From Bog-473 sp963788125 (lineage in GTDB: Bacteria > Actinomycetota > Acidimicrobiia > Acidimicrobiales > RAAP-2), in assembly GCA_963788125.1 (NCBI GenBank), contig CAWBFN010000002.1, positions 2,294,001 through 2,358,000 on the forward strand: 64,000 bases of DNA, read 5' to 3'. A program made the position numbers and the translations under genes. The notes under the pieces were generated by a model. That model searched no databases, was not told the origin of the DNA, and saw nothing but the letters and a program-made list of their open reading frames with translations. Below, in pieces: positions 34,947 to 43,895 of the stretch (positions within the stretch are counted from its first letter, which is position 1; every line of letters begins with the position of its first letter).

Positions 34947-37900
34947 TTAGAAATGCTTCTCGTCCGGGCTGGAAAGCGTGCCCGTGTACCCGAGGGCTGG
35001 ATCCGGCGTGTAGACGGCGACGCTGGGCGCGTTCTGGGTCGGATTGCCCACGCTCGGCGCCCCCAGGGTGATGGTCAATGTGTTGGTACCGTTCCATTGG
35101 ATGGAGCTACAGGAGGCACCGAGGTAGAAACCGCAACCGACGCCGAGGCCGCCGAACGTCACGGTGCCGTTGAAGTAACCGCTCTGACCCAGGTCGATAG
35201 AACCGAAGTGAAACCCACCCAGACCACAGTCCGTGTAGTCGTCCACCGAGGCGATCATTCCGTCGCCACCCCCGGTCTCGGTCGCCGTGATCACGACGTT
35301 CGGTCCAGAGAGTTCTGGCTGGCTCGAGTCCGTCCAGCCCGTGCAGAAGCTGCTCGGGTCCGGCGGGGTGGTGAAGGTCACGACGATCGTGTCGCCCTGC
35401 TCCGCTCGTCCCGCGTTGCCGCCAGGACCGTTGTTGACGGCCAGCGCGCCTTCAATAACCGATGAGGTCACCGTGAGCGGCTCCGACGCGCACCCGCTCG
35501 TCGCCGAGAGGTTGCTTCCATCCCCCGAGTACGACGCCACGACGTAGTACGTGCCGGCGGCGGTGGGCGTCCAGTCCGGTGAGTCCGGAACGGTGCCGTT
35601 GCTGACGCTGACCGGACCGAGCGAGGTCACCAGGCCTCCGCTCCCGCTGGAGCACGTGTCGTTGTCGTAGACCAGGTAGGTCACCGTTCCTGAGGCACCG
35701 GCACTGGCACCCGAGAGGGCCGAGGTGTCAGTGACCGATCCGCCACCCGCCACGGTGGTCGCCGAGAGCTGGGTCGATATGGTCGGGTTATCCGGGGTGA
35801 CCGTGATGGGCTCGGACCCGCACCCGCTGGTGGCCATGAGGTTGTTGGTATCGCCGGAGTACGAGGCTACGAAGTAGTAGGTGCCGGCCGTCCCGGTGGC
35901 GGTCCAGTCCGGCGAGTCCGGAACGCTGCCGTTGGTGACGCTGACCGGCCCGAGCGTGGCCACCAGGCCTCCGCTCCCGCTGGAGCATGTGTCGTTGTCG
36001 TAGACCAGGTAGGTCACCGTTCCTGAGGCACCGGCACTGGCACCGGAAAGGGCCGAGGTGTCAGTGACCGATCCGCCGATTGCCACGGTGGGAGCCGAGA
36101 GCTGGGTGGAGACCGACGGCTGGTCGGGGTTGACCGTGAGGGGCTCGGACATGCACCCACTGGCGGCAGCGGCATCGTTGGGGTCACCGGAGTACGACGC
36201 CATGAAGTAGTAGGAACCAGCCGAGCTCGGCGTCCAGTCCGGCGAGTCCGGAACGCTGCCGTCGGTGACGCTGACCGGCCCGAGCGTGGCCACCAGGCCA
36301 CCGCTCCCGCTCGAGCATGTGTCGTTGTCGTAGACCAGGTAGGTGACCGTGCCTGAGGCGTCGGGACTCGCACCCGAGAGTGTGGCGGAGTCATAGACCG
36401 CGCCGCCGAACACGACGGTCGCCGTGGAGAGCTGGGTGGAGACGGTTGGCTGGTCGGGACTGACCGTGAGAGGTTCGGCCCCGCAGCCACTCGTGGTGGT
36501 GGTGTTGTTGGGGTCACCGGAGTAGGAGGCCACCACGTAGTACGCACCAGCCGCGTTCGGCGTCCAGTCCGGCGAGTCGGGAACGCTGTCGGCGGTGACG
36601 CTGACCGGCCCGAGCGTGGCCACCAGGCCCGCCCCGCCCGCGCACGTGTCGTTGTCGTAGACGAGGTAGGTCACCGTGCCAGAGGCGTCGGGACTCGCAC
36701 CCGAAAGCGTGGCGGAGTCATGGACGGCGCCGCCGAGCACGACGGTCGCCGTGGAGAGCTGGGTGGAGACGGTTGGTTGGTCAGGACTGACCGTGAGGGG
36801 TTCGGCCGCGCAGCCACTGATGGCGGTGGTGTCGCTGGCGTCACCGGAGTAGGAGGCCACCACGTAGTACGCACCCGCCGCGTTCGGCGTCCAGTCCGGC
36901 GAGTCCGGAACGCTGCCGTTGGTGACGCTGACCGGACCGAGCGTGGCCACCAGGCCCGCCCCGCCCGCGCACGTGTCGTTGTCGTAGACGAGGTAGGTCA
37001 CCGGGCCGCCGGCGTTGGACGCCTCGCCCGAAAGTATGGCCGTGTCGTACACCGAATCACCGACGGCCACCGTGGTGGCCGAGAGTTGGGTCGATAGGGT
37101 CGGCTGGTCGGGGCTCACCGTGAGGGGCCCCGACGCGCAGCCACTGGCGGTGGGGGTGTCGTTCGGGTCGCCGGAGTAGGAGGCCACGAAGTAGTAGGTC
37201 CCGGCTGTGACGGTGGCGGTCCAGTCCGGCGAATCGGGAACGCTGCCGTTGGTGACGCTGACCGGCCCGAGCGTGGTGACCAGGCCCCCGCTCCCGCCGG
37301 CGCACGTGTCGTTGTCGTAGACGAGGTAGGTCACCGCGCCGCCGGCGTTGGACGCCCCGCCCGAAAGTACGCCCGTGTCGTACACCGAACCACCGACGGC
37401 CACCGTGGTGGCCGAGAGCTGGGTCGAGAGGGTCGGCTGGTCGGGGCTCACCGTGAGGGGCTCGGCCGCGCAGCCACTGATGGCGGCGGTGTTGTCGGGG
37501 TCACCGGAGTAGGAGGCCACGACGTAGTACGCACCCGCCACGTCCGGCGTCCAGTCCGGCGAGTCCGGAACGCCGCCGTTGATGACGCTGACCGGACCGA
37601 GCGTGGCGACCAGGCCTGCCCCGCCCGCGCACGTGTCGTTGTCGTAGACGCGGTAGGTCACCGTGCCGCCGGCGTTGGACGTCCCGCCCGAAAGTATGGC
37701 CGTGTCGTACGCCGAACCACCGACGGCCACCGTGGTGGCCGAGAGCTGGGTCGAGAGGGTCGGCTGGTCGGGGCTCACCGTGAGGGGCTCGGCCGTGCAG
37801 CCACTGGCCGCCGGCGTGTTGTTGGTATCGCCGGAGTAGGAGGCCTCGAAGTAGTAGGTGCCCGCCGCAACGGTGGCGGTCCACCCCGGCGAGTCCGGAA

Positions 37901-40313
37901 CGCTGCCGGCGCTGACGCTGACCGGACCGAGCGTGGTGACCAGGCCGTTGTTCGAGCTGGAGCACGTGTCGTTGTCGTAGACGAGATACATGACGATGCC
38001 CCCGGCGGTGGCACTCGCACCGGTGAGGGCGGCTGAGTCGTGCACCGATCCACCAATGGCCACGGTGGAGGCTGAGAGCAGCGTGGCGATCGTGGGCCCG
38101 TCGCGGGGAACCGTGACCGGAGCCGAGGCACAGTCGCTCGTGGCGGCCGTATCGGCGCCATCGCCTGAATAGGACGCCACGAAGTAGTAGGTGCCTGCTG
38201 AGGTGGGCGTCCACGGCGGCGAGTTGCCCACGGCACCTCCGGTCGTGCTCACCGGGCCGAGCGTGGTCACCAGCCCAGTGGCGTCGCAGGCGGCGGTGTC
38301 GTAGACGGAGTAGGTGACCGTGCCGCCGGCGCCGGGAGCTTCACCGGAGAGGGTGGAGGTGGCGTAGACCGAACCGTCAATGGGCACCTCGGTCGCCGAG
38401 GGATGGGTGGCGATGGTCACCGTGGAGGGAGGGGGGGCGGGAGGGCTGGGGCTGGGTGGCGGCGGCTCAAACGCAGGCGCAGGCGCCACCACCAGGAGGG
38501 GCTCTGCACCGCACCCGCTTCGGGCCGCCTCGTCGTTCAAGTCGCCCGAGTAGGACGCCACGAAGTAGTAGGTGCCCGCTGAGGTCGGCGACCACGCCGG
38601 CGAGTCCGGGATGCTCCCATCGGTCACCGACACGGGAGCCAGAGAGGCGATCAGGCCGTCGCCACTGGAGCAGTCTTCGTTGTCAAAGACGCTGTAGGCG
38701 ACCGTGCCCCCGGCGCCGGTGGTGACATCCGAGAGAACGGCCGTGTCGTGCACGGCGTTCCCCACCATCACCGTCGTGGCGGAAAGCTGCGTCTCGATGC
38801 GCGGCTGGTCCCGACTGACGGTGATCGGATCGTTGGAGCACGCACTCGTCACGCTCCTGTCGTCGGCATCGCCCGAATAGGACGCGGTGACGTAGTACGT
38901 GCCGGCGGCGCCGGTCGCCGTCCATGGAGGCGACTGCGGGACACTGCCGTCAGTGACCGTGACGGGCCCCAGGGTGGCGACCAGTCCACTGGCCGCGCAG
39001 CTCGCACTGTCGTACACGCGGTAGGTGACCGTGCCGCCCGCGTTGCTCCCGGCACCGGACAGGGTGGCCGTGAGGTCGACCGCACTGCCTAACGTCATGG
39101 TGGAGGAGGAGCCCTGCAGGGAGATGGACGGTTGATAGCTGGCGCCCGCCGCGGAACCCTTCGCGCCTGAGGAGACTGTCGGTGCGGGCGTGACCGCTCC
39201 TGAATGTTGAACGGGGACCTGACTTCCCGCCACCAAGGCGCCGACCGCGAGGGTACTGACCAGGGCGGTGGTCTGAGAAGTGAGAGCGGCGGCACGGCCC
39301 AGGTTGCCGATCTGGCTCACGAAGGGGACGTCGAACAGCCAGGACAACGGCCCGATGATCCAGCGCAGCCGTCCGAGCGAGACGTTGAGGAACGCCCGGA
39401 CGACCGCCGGATCGAACTGTGTCCCGGCGCAACGCGTCAACTCGTTGCGCGCCTCCGATGGACTCGAGGCGCTCTTGTAGGAGCGGGAGGAGGTCATGAC
39501 CTCGAAGCTGTCGGCGACGGCGACGATCCGCGCTCCGAGGGATATCTCGTTGCCCGCGAGTCCGAAGGGATAACCGGTGCCGTCGAAATTCTCGTGGTGC
39601 TGCTCGACCGTCAAGGACCAATCGCCGAGCCACGCTTGGAGCGGCGCAATGAGGCGACGGCCCTCCAGAGGGTGTTGGCGCAGCGTCGCCCAGTCCTCGT
39701 CCGTCAGCTCGCCCGTCTTGTTCAACAGGTCGGGGTGCACGGTCATCTTGCCGATGTCATGCAGGAGTGCTGACCAGCGCAGCCGGTCGCGATCGTCCAT
39801 GGGAAGGTGCATTTCGTCGGCGATCAGGTCCGCCAGTGCCCGGACGCGCTCCGAGTGCCCGCGCGTCCGCCGGTCGTGCTGTCCAAGCGCAGTGGCCAGG
39901 GCGAGAATTTCTATGGCGGCGCTGTTGAGCTCACTGTGCGTACCTTCCTCGGCGTGAAGTTGTCGCTTGAGGCCGCGGGTCGAACCCACTTTTCGCAACA
40001 CCGCCAGACGCGACGGTGCCTTGTCCGGGAAGAGCATCGACATCTTCAAGAGCGCCGCGAGTGGCAGGAGTCGCCGCGAGAGACGACCGGCCCCGATGGC
40101 CAGGAGCCCGGCGGTCCCCAGCACCGCGATCCACCACAGAGCCTGCGTGGCAAGGGTGTGGCCTCGTGGTACGAGGTGGGACACCACGAGGGCGGCCGCG
40201 GCGGAAACCGCAAGAGGTAGTGCGACGACCGATGCCGAAATGAAGAAGCTGGTGCGCGAGAACGATTTCCACCGACGCCCCGAGTCGAGATGCTCGTCGG
40301 CCATCAGGTCCAC
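34947..40313 (-). CDS. giant HD-GYP phosphodiesterase fused to eleven extracellular Ig-like repeats
   Basis: A 1788-residue protein. Transmembrane helices are at about 25-45 and 56-76. An HD-GYP domain (about 140-290) is complete: LLHDIGK with HD at 185-186 and HHENFDGTGYP at 239-249, predicting cyclic-di-GMP hydrolysis in the cytosol. A third helix at about 341-363 leads outside to eleven Ig-like repeats of about 107 residues, each with Cys in the DNDTC and SGC positions, then a 170-residue C-terminal domain. A Pro-rich linker follows repeat 2. GTG 40313 or ATG 40304 may start it. This suggests an adhesin wired to c-di-GMP signalling. Confidence 0.85.
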   Translation of the reverse strand: MDLMADEHLDSGRRWKSFSRTSFFISASVVALPLAVSAAAALVVSHLVPRGHTLATQALWWIAVLGTAGLLAIGAGRLSRRLLPLAALLKMSMLFPDKAPSRLAVLRKVGSTRGLKRQLHAEEGTHSELNSAAIEILALATALGQHDRRTRGHSERVRALADLIADEMHLPMDDRDRLRWSALLHDIGKMTVHPDLLNKTGELTDEDWATLRQHPLEGRRLIAPLQAWLGDWSLTVEQHHENFDGTGYPFGLAGNEISLGARIVAVADSFEVMTSSRSYKSASSPSEARNELTRCAGTQFDPAVVRAFLNVSLGRLRWIIGPLSWLFDVPFVSQIGNLGRAAALTSQTTALVSTLAVGALVAGSQVPVQHSGAVTPAPTVSSGAKGSAAGASYQPSISLQGSSSTMTLGSAVDLTATLSGAGSNAGGTVTYRVYDSASCAASGLVATLGPVTVTDGSVPQSPPWTATGAAGTYYVTASYSGDADDRSVTSACSNDPITVSRDQPRIETQLSATTVMVGNAVHDTAVLSDVTTGAGGTVAYSVFDNEDCSSGDGLIASLAPVSVTDGSIPDSPAWSPTSAGTYYFVASYSGDLNDEAARSGCGAEPLLVVAPAPAFEPPPPSPSPPAPPPSTVTIATHPSATEVPIDGSVYATSTLSGEAPGAGGTVTYSVYDTAACDATGLVTTLGPVSTTGGAVGNSPPWTPTSAGTYYFVASYSGDGADTAATSDCASAPVTVPRDGPTIATLLSASTVAIGGSVHDSAALTGASATAGGIVMYLVYDNDTCSSSNNGLVTTLGPVSVSAGSVPDSPGWTATVAAGTYYFEASYSGDTNNTPAASGCTAEPLTVSPDQPTLSTQLSATTVAVGGSAYDTAILSGGTSNAGGTVTYRVYDNDTCAGGAGLVATLGPVSVINGGVPDSPDWTPDVAGAYYVVASYSGDPDNTAAISGCAAEPLTVSPDQPTLSTQLSATTVAVGGSVYDTGVLSGGASNAGGAVTYLVYDNDTCAGGSGGLVTTLGPVSVTNGSVPDSPDWTATVTAGTYYFVASYSGDPNDTPTASGCASGPLTVSPDQPTLSTQLSATTVAVGDSVYDTAILSGEASNAGGPVTYLVYDNDTCAGGAGLVATLGPVSVTNGSVPDSPDWTPNAAGAYYVVASYSGDASDTTAISGCAAEPLTVSPDQPTVSTQLSTATVVLGGAVHDSATLSGASPDASGTVTYLVYDNDTCAGGAGLVATLGPVSVTADSVPDSPDWTPNAAGAYYVVASYSGDPNNTTTTSGCGAEPLTVSPDQPTVSTQLSTATVVFGGAVYDSATLSGASPDASGTVTYLVYDNDTCSSGSGGLVATLGPVSVTDGSVPDSPDWTPSSAGSYYFMASYSGDPNDAAAASGCMSEPLTVNPDQPSVSTQLSAPTVAIGGSVTDTSALSGASAGASGTVTYLVYDNDTCSSGSGGLVATLGPVSVTNGSVPDSPDWTATGTAGTYYFVASYSGDTNNLMATSGCGSEPITVTPDNPTISTQLSATTVAGGGSVTDTSALSGASAGASGTVTYLVYDNDTCSSGSGGLVTSLGPVSVSNGTVPDSPDWTPTAAGTYYVVASYSGDGSNLSATSGCASEPLTVTSSVIEGALAVNNGPGGNAGRAEQGDTIVVTFTTPPDPSSFCTGWTDSSQPELSGPNVVITATETGGGDGMIASVDDYTDCGLGGFHFGSIDLGQSGYFNGTVTFGGLGVGCGFYLGASCSSIQWNGTNTLTITLGAPSVGNPTQNAPSVAVYTPDPALGYTGTLSSPDEKHF
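35460..39130 (-). repeat. eleven tandem ~320-bp coding repeats (Ig-like domains)
   Basis: Repeat consensus begins P(T/S)(L/V/I)STQLSA.TVA.GG and includes AGGTVTYLVYDNDTC, LGPVSVTNGSVPDSPDW and TYYFVASYSGD. The central copies are very similar at DNA level, indicating recent duplication or gene conversion, while the first three (highest coordinates) are more diverged. This block is a likely site of copy-number variation and misassembly. Confidence 0.9.
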
Positions 40314-40573
40314 CCGCCATCAGGCCCCGCACCCACCGTGAACTGGATCGCGGCGCGGCTGCGGGTCATCCAAACAGGATCCCAAGGAGGAATCTCCTGA
40401 CTCCCGACTGCGACCCAACGTCAGCCCAATTCCTGAACGAAATGCAACCCCGGGGTGCGATGATGCAACCCCGGGGTGCCCCCGGGTCGTTCGCCGCGGG
40501 CACGGCGTGTCTACTCCGGAGCGCGATGCCGTGATCGAGTTGTCACGGACCGTCCCCGGCGCGTCGAACAGGG
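40314..40573. other. intergenic region with a 17-bp direct repeat containing CCCCGGGG
   Basis: A 260-bp gap upstream of the HD-GYP gene. ATGCAACCCCGGGGTGC occurs at 40442-40458 and 40463-40479 (period 21 bp); each copy holds the palindrome CCCCGGGG. The two-turn spacing on one helix face would suit a cooperative regulator of the HD-GYP gene. No gene was recognised here. Confidence 0.5.
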
Positions 40574-41962
40574 CTAGCCGCGCCCCTGCAAGCGCCCGGC
40601 GGCGACACGGTGCCGGCGCAGCAGATCGTCGATTCGACCGTCGACGACCTGCCCGTCCTCGACGACCAACCGGCCGCCCACCACGGTGTGCCGGGCGGAG
40701 AGCGGGCCGCAGCGCAGCCACGCCTCGACCGGGTCGCTCAGCGCGCCGGCGAAGGGGATACCGGTCAGCGGCCAGCAGACCAGGTCGCCCACCGCCCCGG
40801 GCCGGAGCACGCCCAGCTCGCCCTGGCGGCCGAGGCAGGCCGCACCGCCGAGGGTGGCGATCTCCAGCGCGTCGCGTGCCCCCATGGACGCCGGGCCCGA
40901 GCGCACCCGTCCCTGCAACATGGCGTTGCGCGCCTCCATCCACAGCGAGGCGCTGTCGGTGGAGGCCGAGCCGTCACAGCCCAGGCCGACCGGGACCCGG
41001 GCGCGTCGGAACTCGGCCACGGGCGCCAGGCCCTGGGAGATCATCATGTTCGAGCTCGGGCAGTGCGCCACCCCGACGCCGGCCGCCCCCATGCGGGTGA
41101 TCTCCGCCTCGTTGGGGTAGACGCAGTGGGCCACCCAGGTGCGGTCGGACATCCAGCCGACCGCTTCGAGGTGCTCCAAGGGCCGCCGGCCGTAGGTGGC
41201 GAGGCAGTAGTCGTCCTCGTCGGGGTCCTCGGCGATGTGGGTGTGCAGCCGCACGTCGAGGCGCTCGGCCAGCTCGGCGCTGGCCGTCATCAGCTCGGGC
41301 GTGACCGAGAAGGGCGAGCACGGGGCCAGCGCGATGCGCACCATGGAACCGTGGGAGGGGTCGTCGTAGCGCCGTACCGCCTCCTCGGACTCGGCCAGGA
41401 TGGTCTCCTCGTCCTGGCACACCTCGTCGGGAGGGAGTCCGCCGTCCTTCTTGGAGCGGCTCATGGAGCCCCGGGTCGGATGGAAGCGCAGGCCGATCTC
41501 GGTGGCGGCCTGCACCTCGGCGCCGAGCAGGTCCCCACCGCCCCGCGGGTGCACGTAGAGGTGGTCGGAAGAGGTGGTGCAGCCCCCGAGGGCGAGCTCG
41601 GCCAGCCCGATCCACGTGGAGAGGTAGACCGACTCCTCGTCGAGGCCGGCCCAGATGGGGTACAGGGTGGTCAGCCAGGTGAACAGGTCGGCCTTGGTGG
41701 CCGGGCCGAAGGAGCGGGTCAGGTTCTGGTAGATGTGGTGGTGGGTGTTGATGAGGCCCGGTGTGACGAGGCAGTCCCGGGCGCGCACCTCCTTGTCCGC
41801 CGCCGGCTCGTCTCCCGGCGGCCCCACGGCCACCACCAAGCCGCCGTCGACGGCGACCCAGCCGCCGTCGATCTCGAGGCCGTCGTCCATGGTGGCCACG
41901 CACAGGGTGTCGCGCACCACGAGGTCCACCGGCTCGGGGCCGACATCGCCGGCTGGGCTCAT
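40574..41962 (-). CDS. amidohydrolase, 8-oxoguanine deaminase-like (ATZ/TRZ family)
   Basis: A 462-residue metal-dependent deaminase. Metal ligands lie in LINTHHHIYQNL, HTHIAEDPDEDDYC and WVAHCVYPNEAE; GLGCDGSASTDSASLWMEAR is close to the 8-oxoguanine deaminase signature. That enzyme makes urate from 8-oxoguanine, which feeds the urate oxidase here; guanine or other aminoheterocycle deamination is the alternative. ATG 41962 is chosen at the family N-terminus. A long open frame upstream in the same phase has no similarity. Confidence 0.85.
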   Translation of the reverse strand: MSPAGDVGPEPVDLVVRDTLCVATMDDGLEIDGGWVAVDGGLVVAVGPPGDEPAADKEVRARDCLVTPGLINTHHHIYQNLTRSFGPATKADLFTWLTTLYPIWAGLDEESVYLSTWIGLAELALGGCTTSSDHLYVHPRGGGDLLGAEVQAATEIGLRFHPTRGSMSRSKKDGGLPPDEVCQDEETILAESEEAVRRYDDPSHGSMVRIALAPCSPFSVTPELMTASAELAERLDVRLHTHIAEDPDEDDYCLATYGRRPLEHLEAVGWMSDRTWVAHCVYPNEAEITRMGAAGVGVAHCPSSNMMISQGLAPVAEFRRARVPVGLGCDGSASTDSASLWMEARNAMLQGRVRSGPASMGARDALEIATLGGAACLGRQGELGVLRPGAVGDLVCWPLTGIPFAGALSDPVEAWLRCGPLSARHTVVGGRLVVEDGQVVDGRIDDLLRRHRVAAGRLQGRG

Positions 41963-41974
41963 TCGTGGCTCCGT

Positions 41975-42030
41975 TCGGATGATCGCGTGGTCGGATGGTC
42001 GCGTGGTCGGATGATCGAGTGGTCGGATGG
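41975..42030. repeat. 16-bp tandem repeat, 3.5 copies, upstream of the 8-oxoguanine deaminase-like gene
   Basis: Units of TCGGATGATCGCGTGG with one-base variants start at 41975, 41991, 42007 and 42023. The array begins 13 bases upstream of the minus-strand ATG, where the leader and ribosome-binding site should be. Confidence 0.88.
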
Positions 42031-42160
42031 GGGCTGCGCCGCCATCATGGCGGAGCGGCGCCTCGGTGCTCAAGGCCGGTCGGCGCCGTCGCCGCCGGGG
42101 TAACACGACGTTCACACACCGGCAAAGCCCGAGACATGTTCCCTCCGTACCATCCGGGGA

Positions 42161-43013
42161 GTGAGCGTCACCGCGCCCCGGTTGGCCGTCCCCGGTGACG
42201 AGGACGAGGCGCCCCGGCGGCGCCTGACCCTGCGGCGCGAGCGGGAGAGCGGTGGCCACCGCCCGTGGGTGGGCGGGACGATCGGGATCCTGGCCATCAT
42301 CGGCTTCTGGGAGATCATGGCCACGCTGACCTTCGGCGGTCGCCACGTCATCCCCACGCCGCAGTCGGTGGTGGCGACCATGTTCCACGACCCGGGCTAC
42401 TCGGTGTGGGCCAACCTCAAGATCACCGCCGTCGAGGCCGGTCTCGGGTGGCTGTGGGGCAACGCCATCGCGCTCGACGTTGGCCTTCCTCTTCCTGTTG
42501 GCGCCGGTGCTCGAAGGCCCGTTGCTCAAGCTGGCCCTGGCCAGCTACTGCATGCCCATTGTGGCCATCGGGCCCATCCTCTACGTCGTCCTCTCCGGGT
42601 CGGGCCCGCGCATCGCCGTCGCCGCCATCTCGGTGGTCTTCACCACCCTCACCGGCGCGCTGGTGGGGCTGCGCTCGGCCGACGCCCTCAGCCTCGATCT
42701 CATCCGGGCCTACGGCGGCGGCCGGTGGGCGCAGCTGACCAAGGTGCGTTTCAAGGCGGCGCTGCCGGCCACCTTCGCCGGCCTGGCCATCGCCGGCCCG
42801 GCCGCCGTGCTGGGCGCCATCATCGGCGAGTACCTCGGCGGCCAGACCGGGTTGGGCACCACCATGGTCCTGGCCGAGCAGGCGTTCGACCTCCAGCGGG
42901 TGTGGGCCATCGCGCTGGTGGCCTCCTTGCTGGCCGGCGCCGCCTTCATGGCCACCACAATGGTCGGGCGGCTCGTCACCCCCTGGGCGCCGCGGACCCG
43001 GGCAAGCCGATGA
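42161..43013 (+). pseudogene. ABC transporter permease, NitT/TauT type (1), frameshifted
   Basis: The first frame from GTG 42161 gives IGILAIIGFWEIMATLTFGG, the VIPTPQSVVATMF segment and NLKITAVEAGLGWLWGNAIAL. The second frame, from about 42480, continues FLFLLAPVLEGPLLKLAL, PIVAIGPILYVVLSGSG, the permease EAA-type loop DLIRAYGGGRWAQLTKVRF and GAIIGEYLGGQTGLG. One base is lost or gained near 42478. The gene is otherwise complete, about 284 residues. Its stop overlaps the start of the second permease. Confidence 0.85.
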
Positions 43014-43891
43014 CCATCGACCTGGCCGACGCGCTGAGCGGCCTGGAGGTCGCCACCCCGTCCCGTGACCCGCTCGACGGCGGGTCGGGGGAGGGGGACT
43101 CCCGGGCCCACCGGGCGGCGCGCCGCACGCTGCGCATTGTGCTGGCCTCGTTGCTGACCATCGCGGTCACCCTGGGGGTGTGGCAGGGGTTCATCTCCCT
43201 CTTCCACCTCAACCCCTACTTCGCCAAGGGCCCGGGCGACGTCTTCGACTTCCTCTTCCGCGGTCCCGAGGCGGGGGCCAACCGGCATCTGATCCTGTCC
43301 AATCTGGGGGTGACGTTGTTCGACGCCATGCTCGGCTACGTGGCCGGAACGGTGGCCGCCATCGGTGTCTCCCTGGCCATCGTCATGAGCCGCTCCGTCG
43401 AGCAGTCGGTCATGCCGGTGGCCATCACCCTGCGCGCCGTGCCCCTGGTGGCCATGACGCCCGTGCTCGTCCTCATCTTCGGGCGCGGGCTCTTGTCGGT
43501 GACCATCATCGCCGGCCTGGTCTCCTTCTTCCCCACGCTGGTCAACATGGTCTTCGGCCTGCGCTCCGCCCCCGTCCACGCCTTCGACCTGATGCGCGCC
43601 TACGGGGCGTCGGACGCCACCATCCTGCGCAAGATCCAGTTCCCCTACTGCCTCACCGCGCTGTTCGCCTCGGCCAAGATCGCCGTGCCCGGCTCCATCG
43701 TCGGCGCCACGCTGGCCGAGTGGCTGGCCACCGGCAACGGCCTGGGCAACCTCATGCTGGTGTGCTCCTCGGACTCGCAGTGGAACACGCTGTGGGCCTC
43801 GGTGGCCGTCATCACCATCACCTCGGTGCTGATGTACAACGTCGTGGCCCTGGTGGAGCGCCCGGTGGTCGAGCGCTTCCGGGCCGCCTGA
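43010..43891 (+). CDS. ABC transporter permease, NitT/TauT type (2)
   Basis: A 293-residue permease with an intact frame. Six hydrophobic segments begin at LRIVLASLLTIAVTLGVWQG; the conserved cytoplasmic loop reads DLMRAYGASDATILRKIQFP, followed by GATLAEWLATGNGLGNLM. ATG 43010 overlaps the stop of permease 1. With permease 1, the ATPase and the Tat-exported binding protein it would complete an importer, though the genes are split over 14 kb. Confidence 0.92.
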   Translation: MTIDLADALSGLEVATPSRDPLDGGSGEGDSRAHRAARRTLRIVLASLLTIAVTLGVWQGFISLFHLNPYFAKGPGDVFDFLFRGPEAGANRHLILSNLGVTLFDAMLGYVAGTVAAIGVSLAIVMSRSVEQSVMPVAITLRAVPLVAMTPVLVLIFGRGLLSVTIIAGLVSFFPTLVNMVFGLRSAPVHAFDLMRAYGASDATILRKIQFPYCLTALFASAKIAVPGSIVGATLAEWLATGNGLGNLMLVCSSDSQWNTLWASVAVITITSVLMYNVVALVERPVVERFRAA

Positions 43892-43895
43892 GCGC

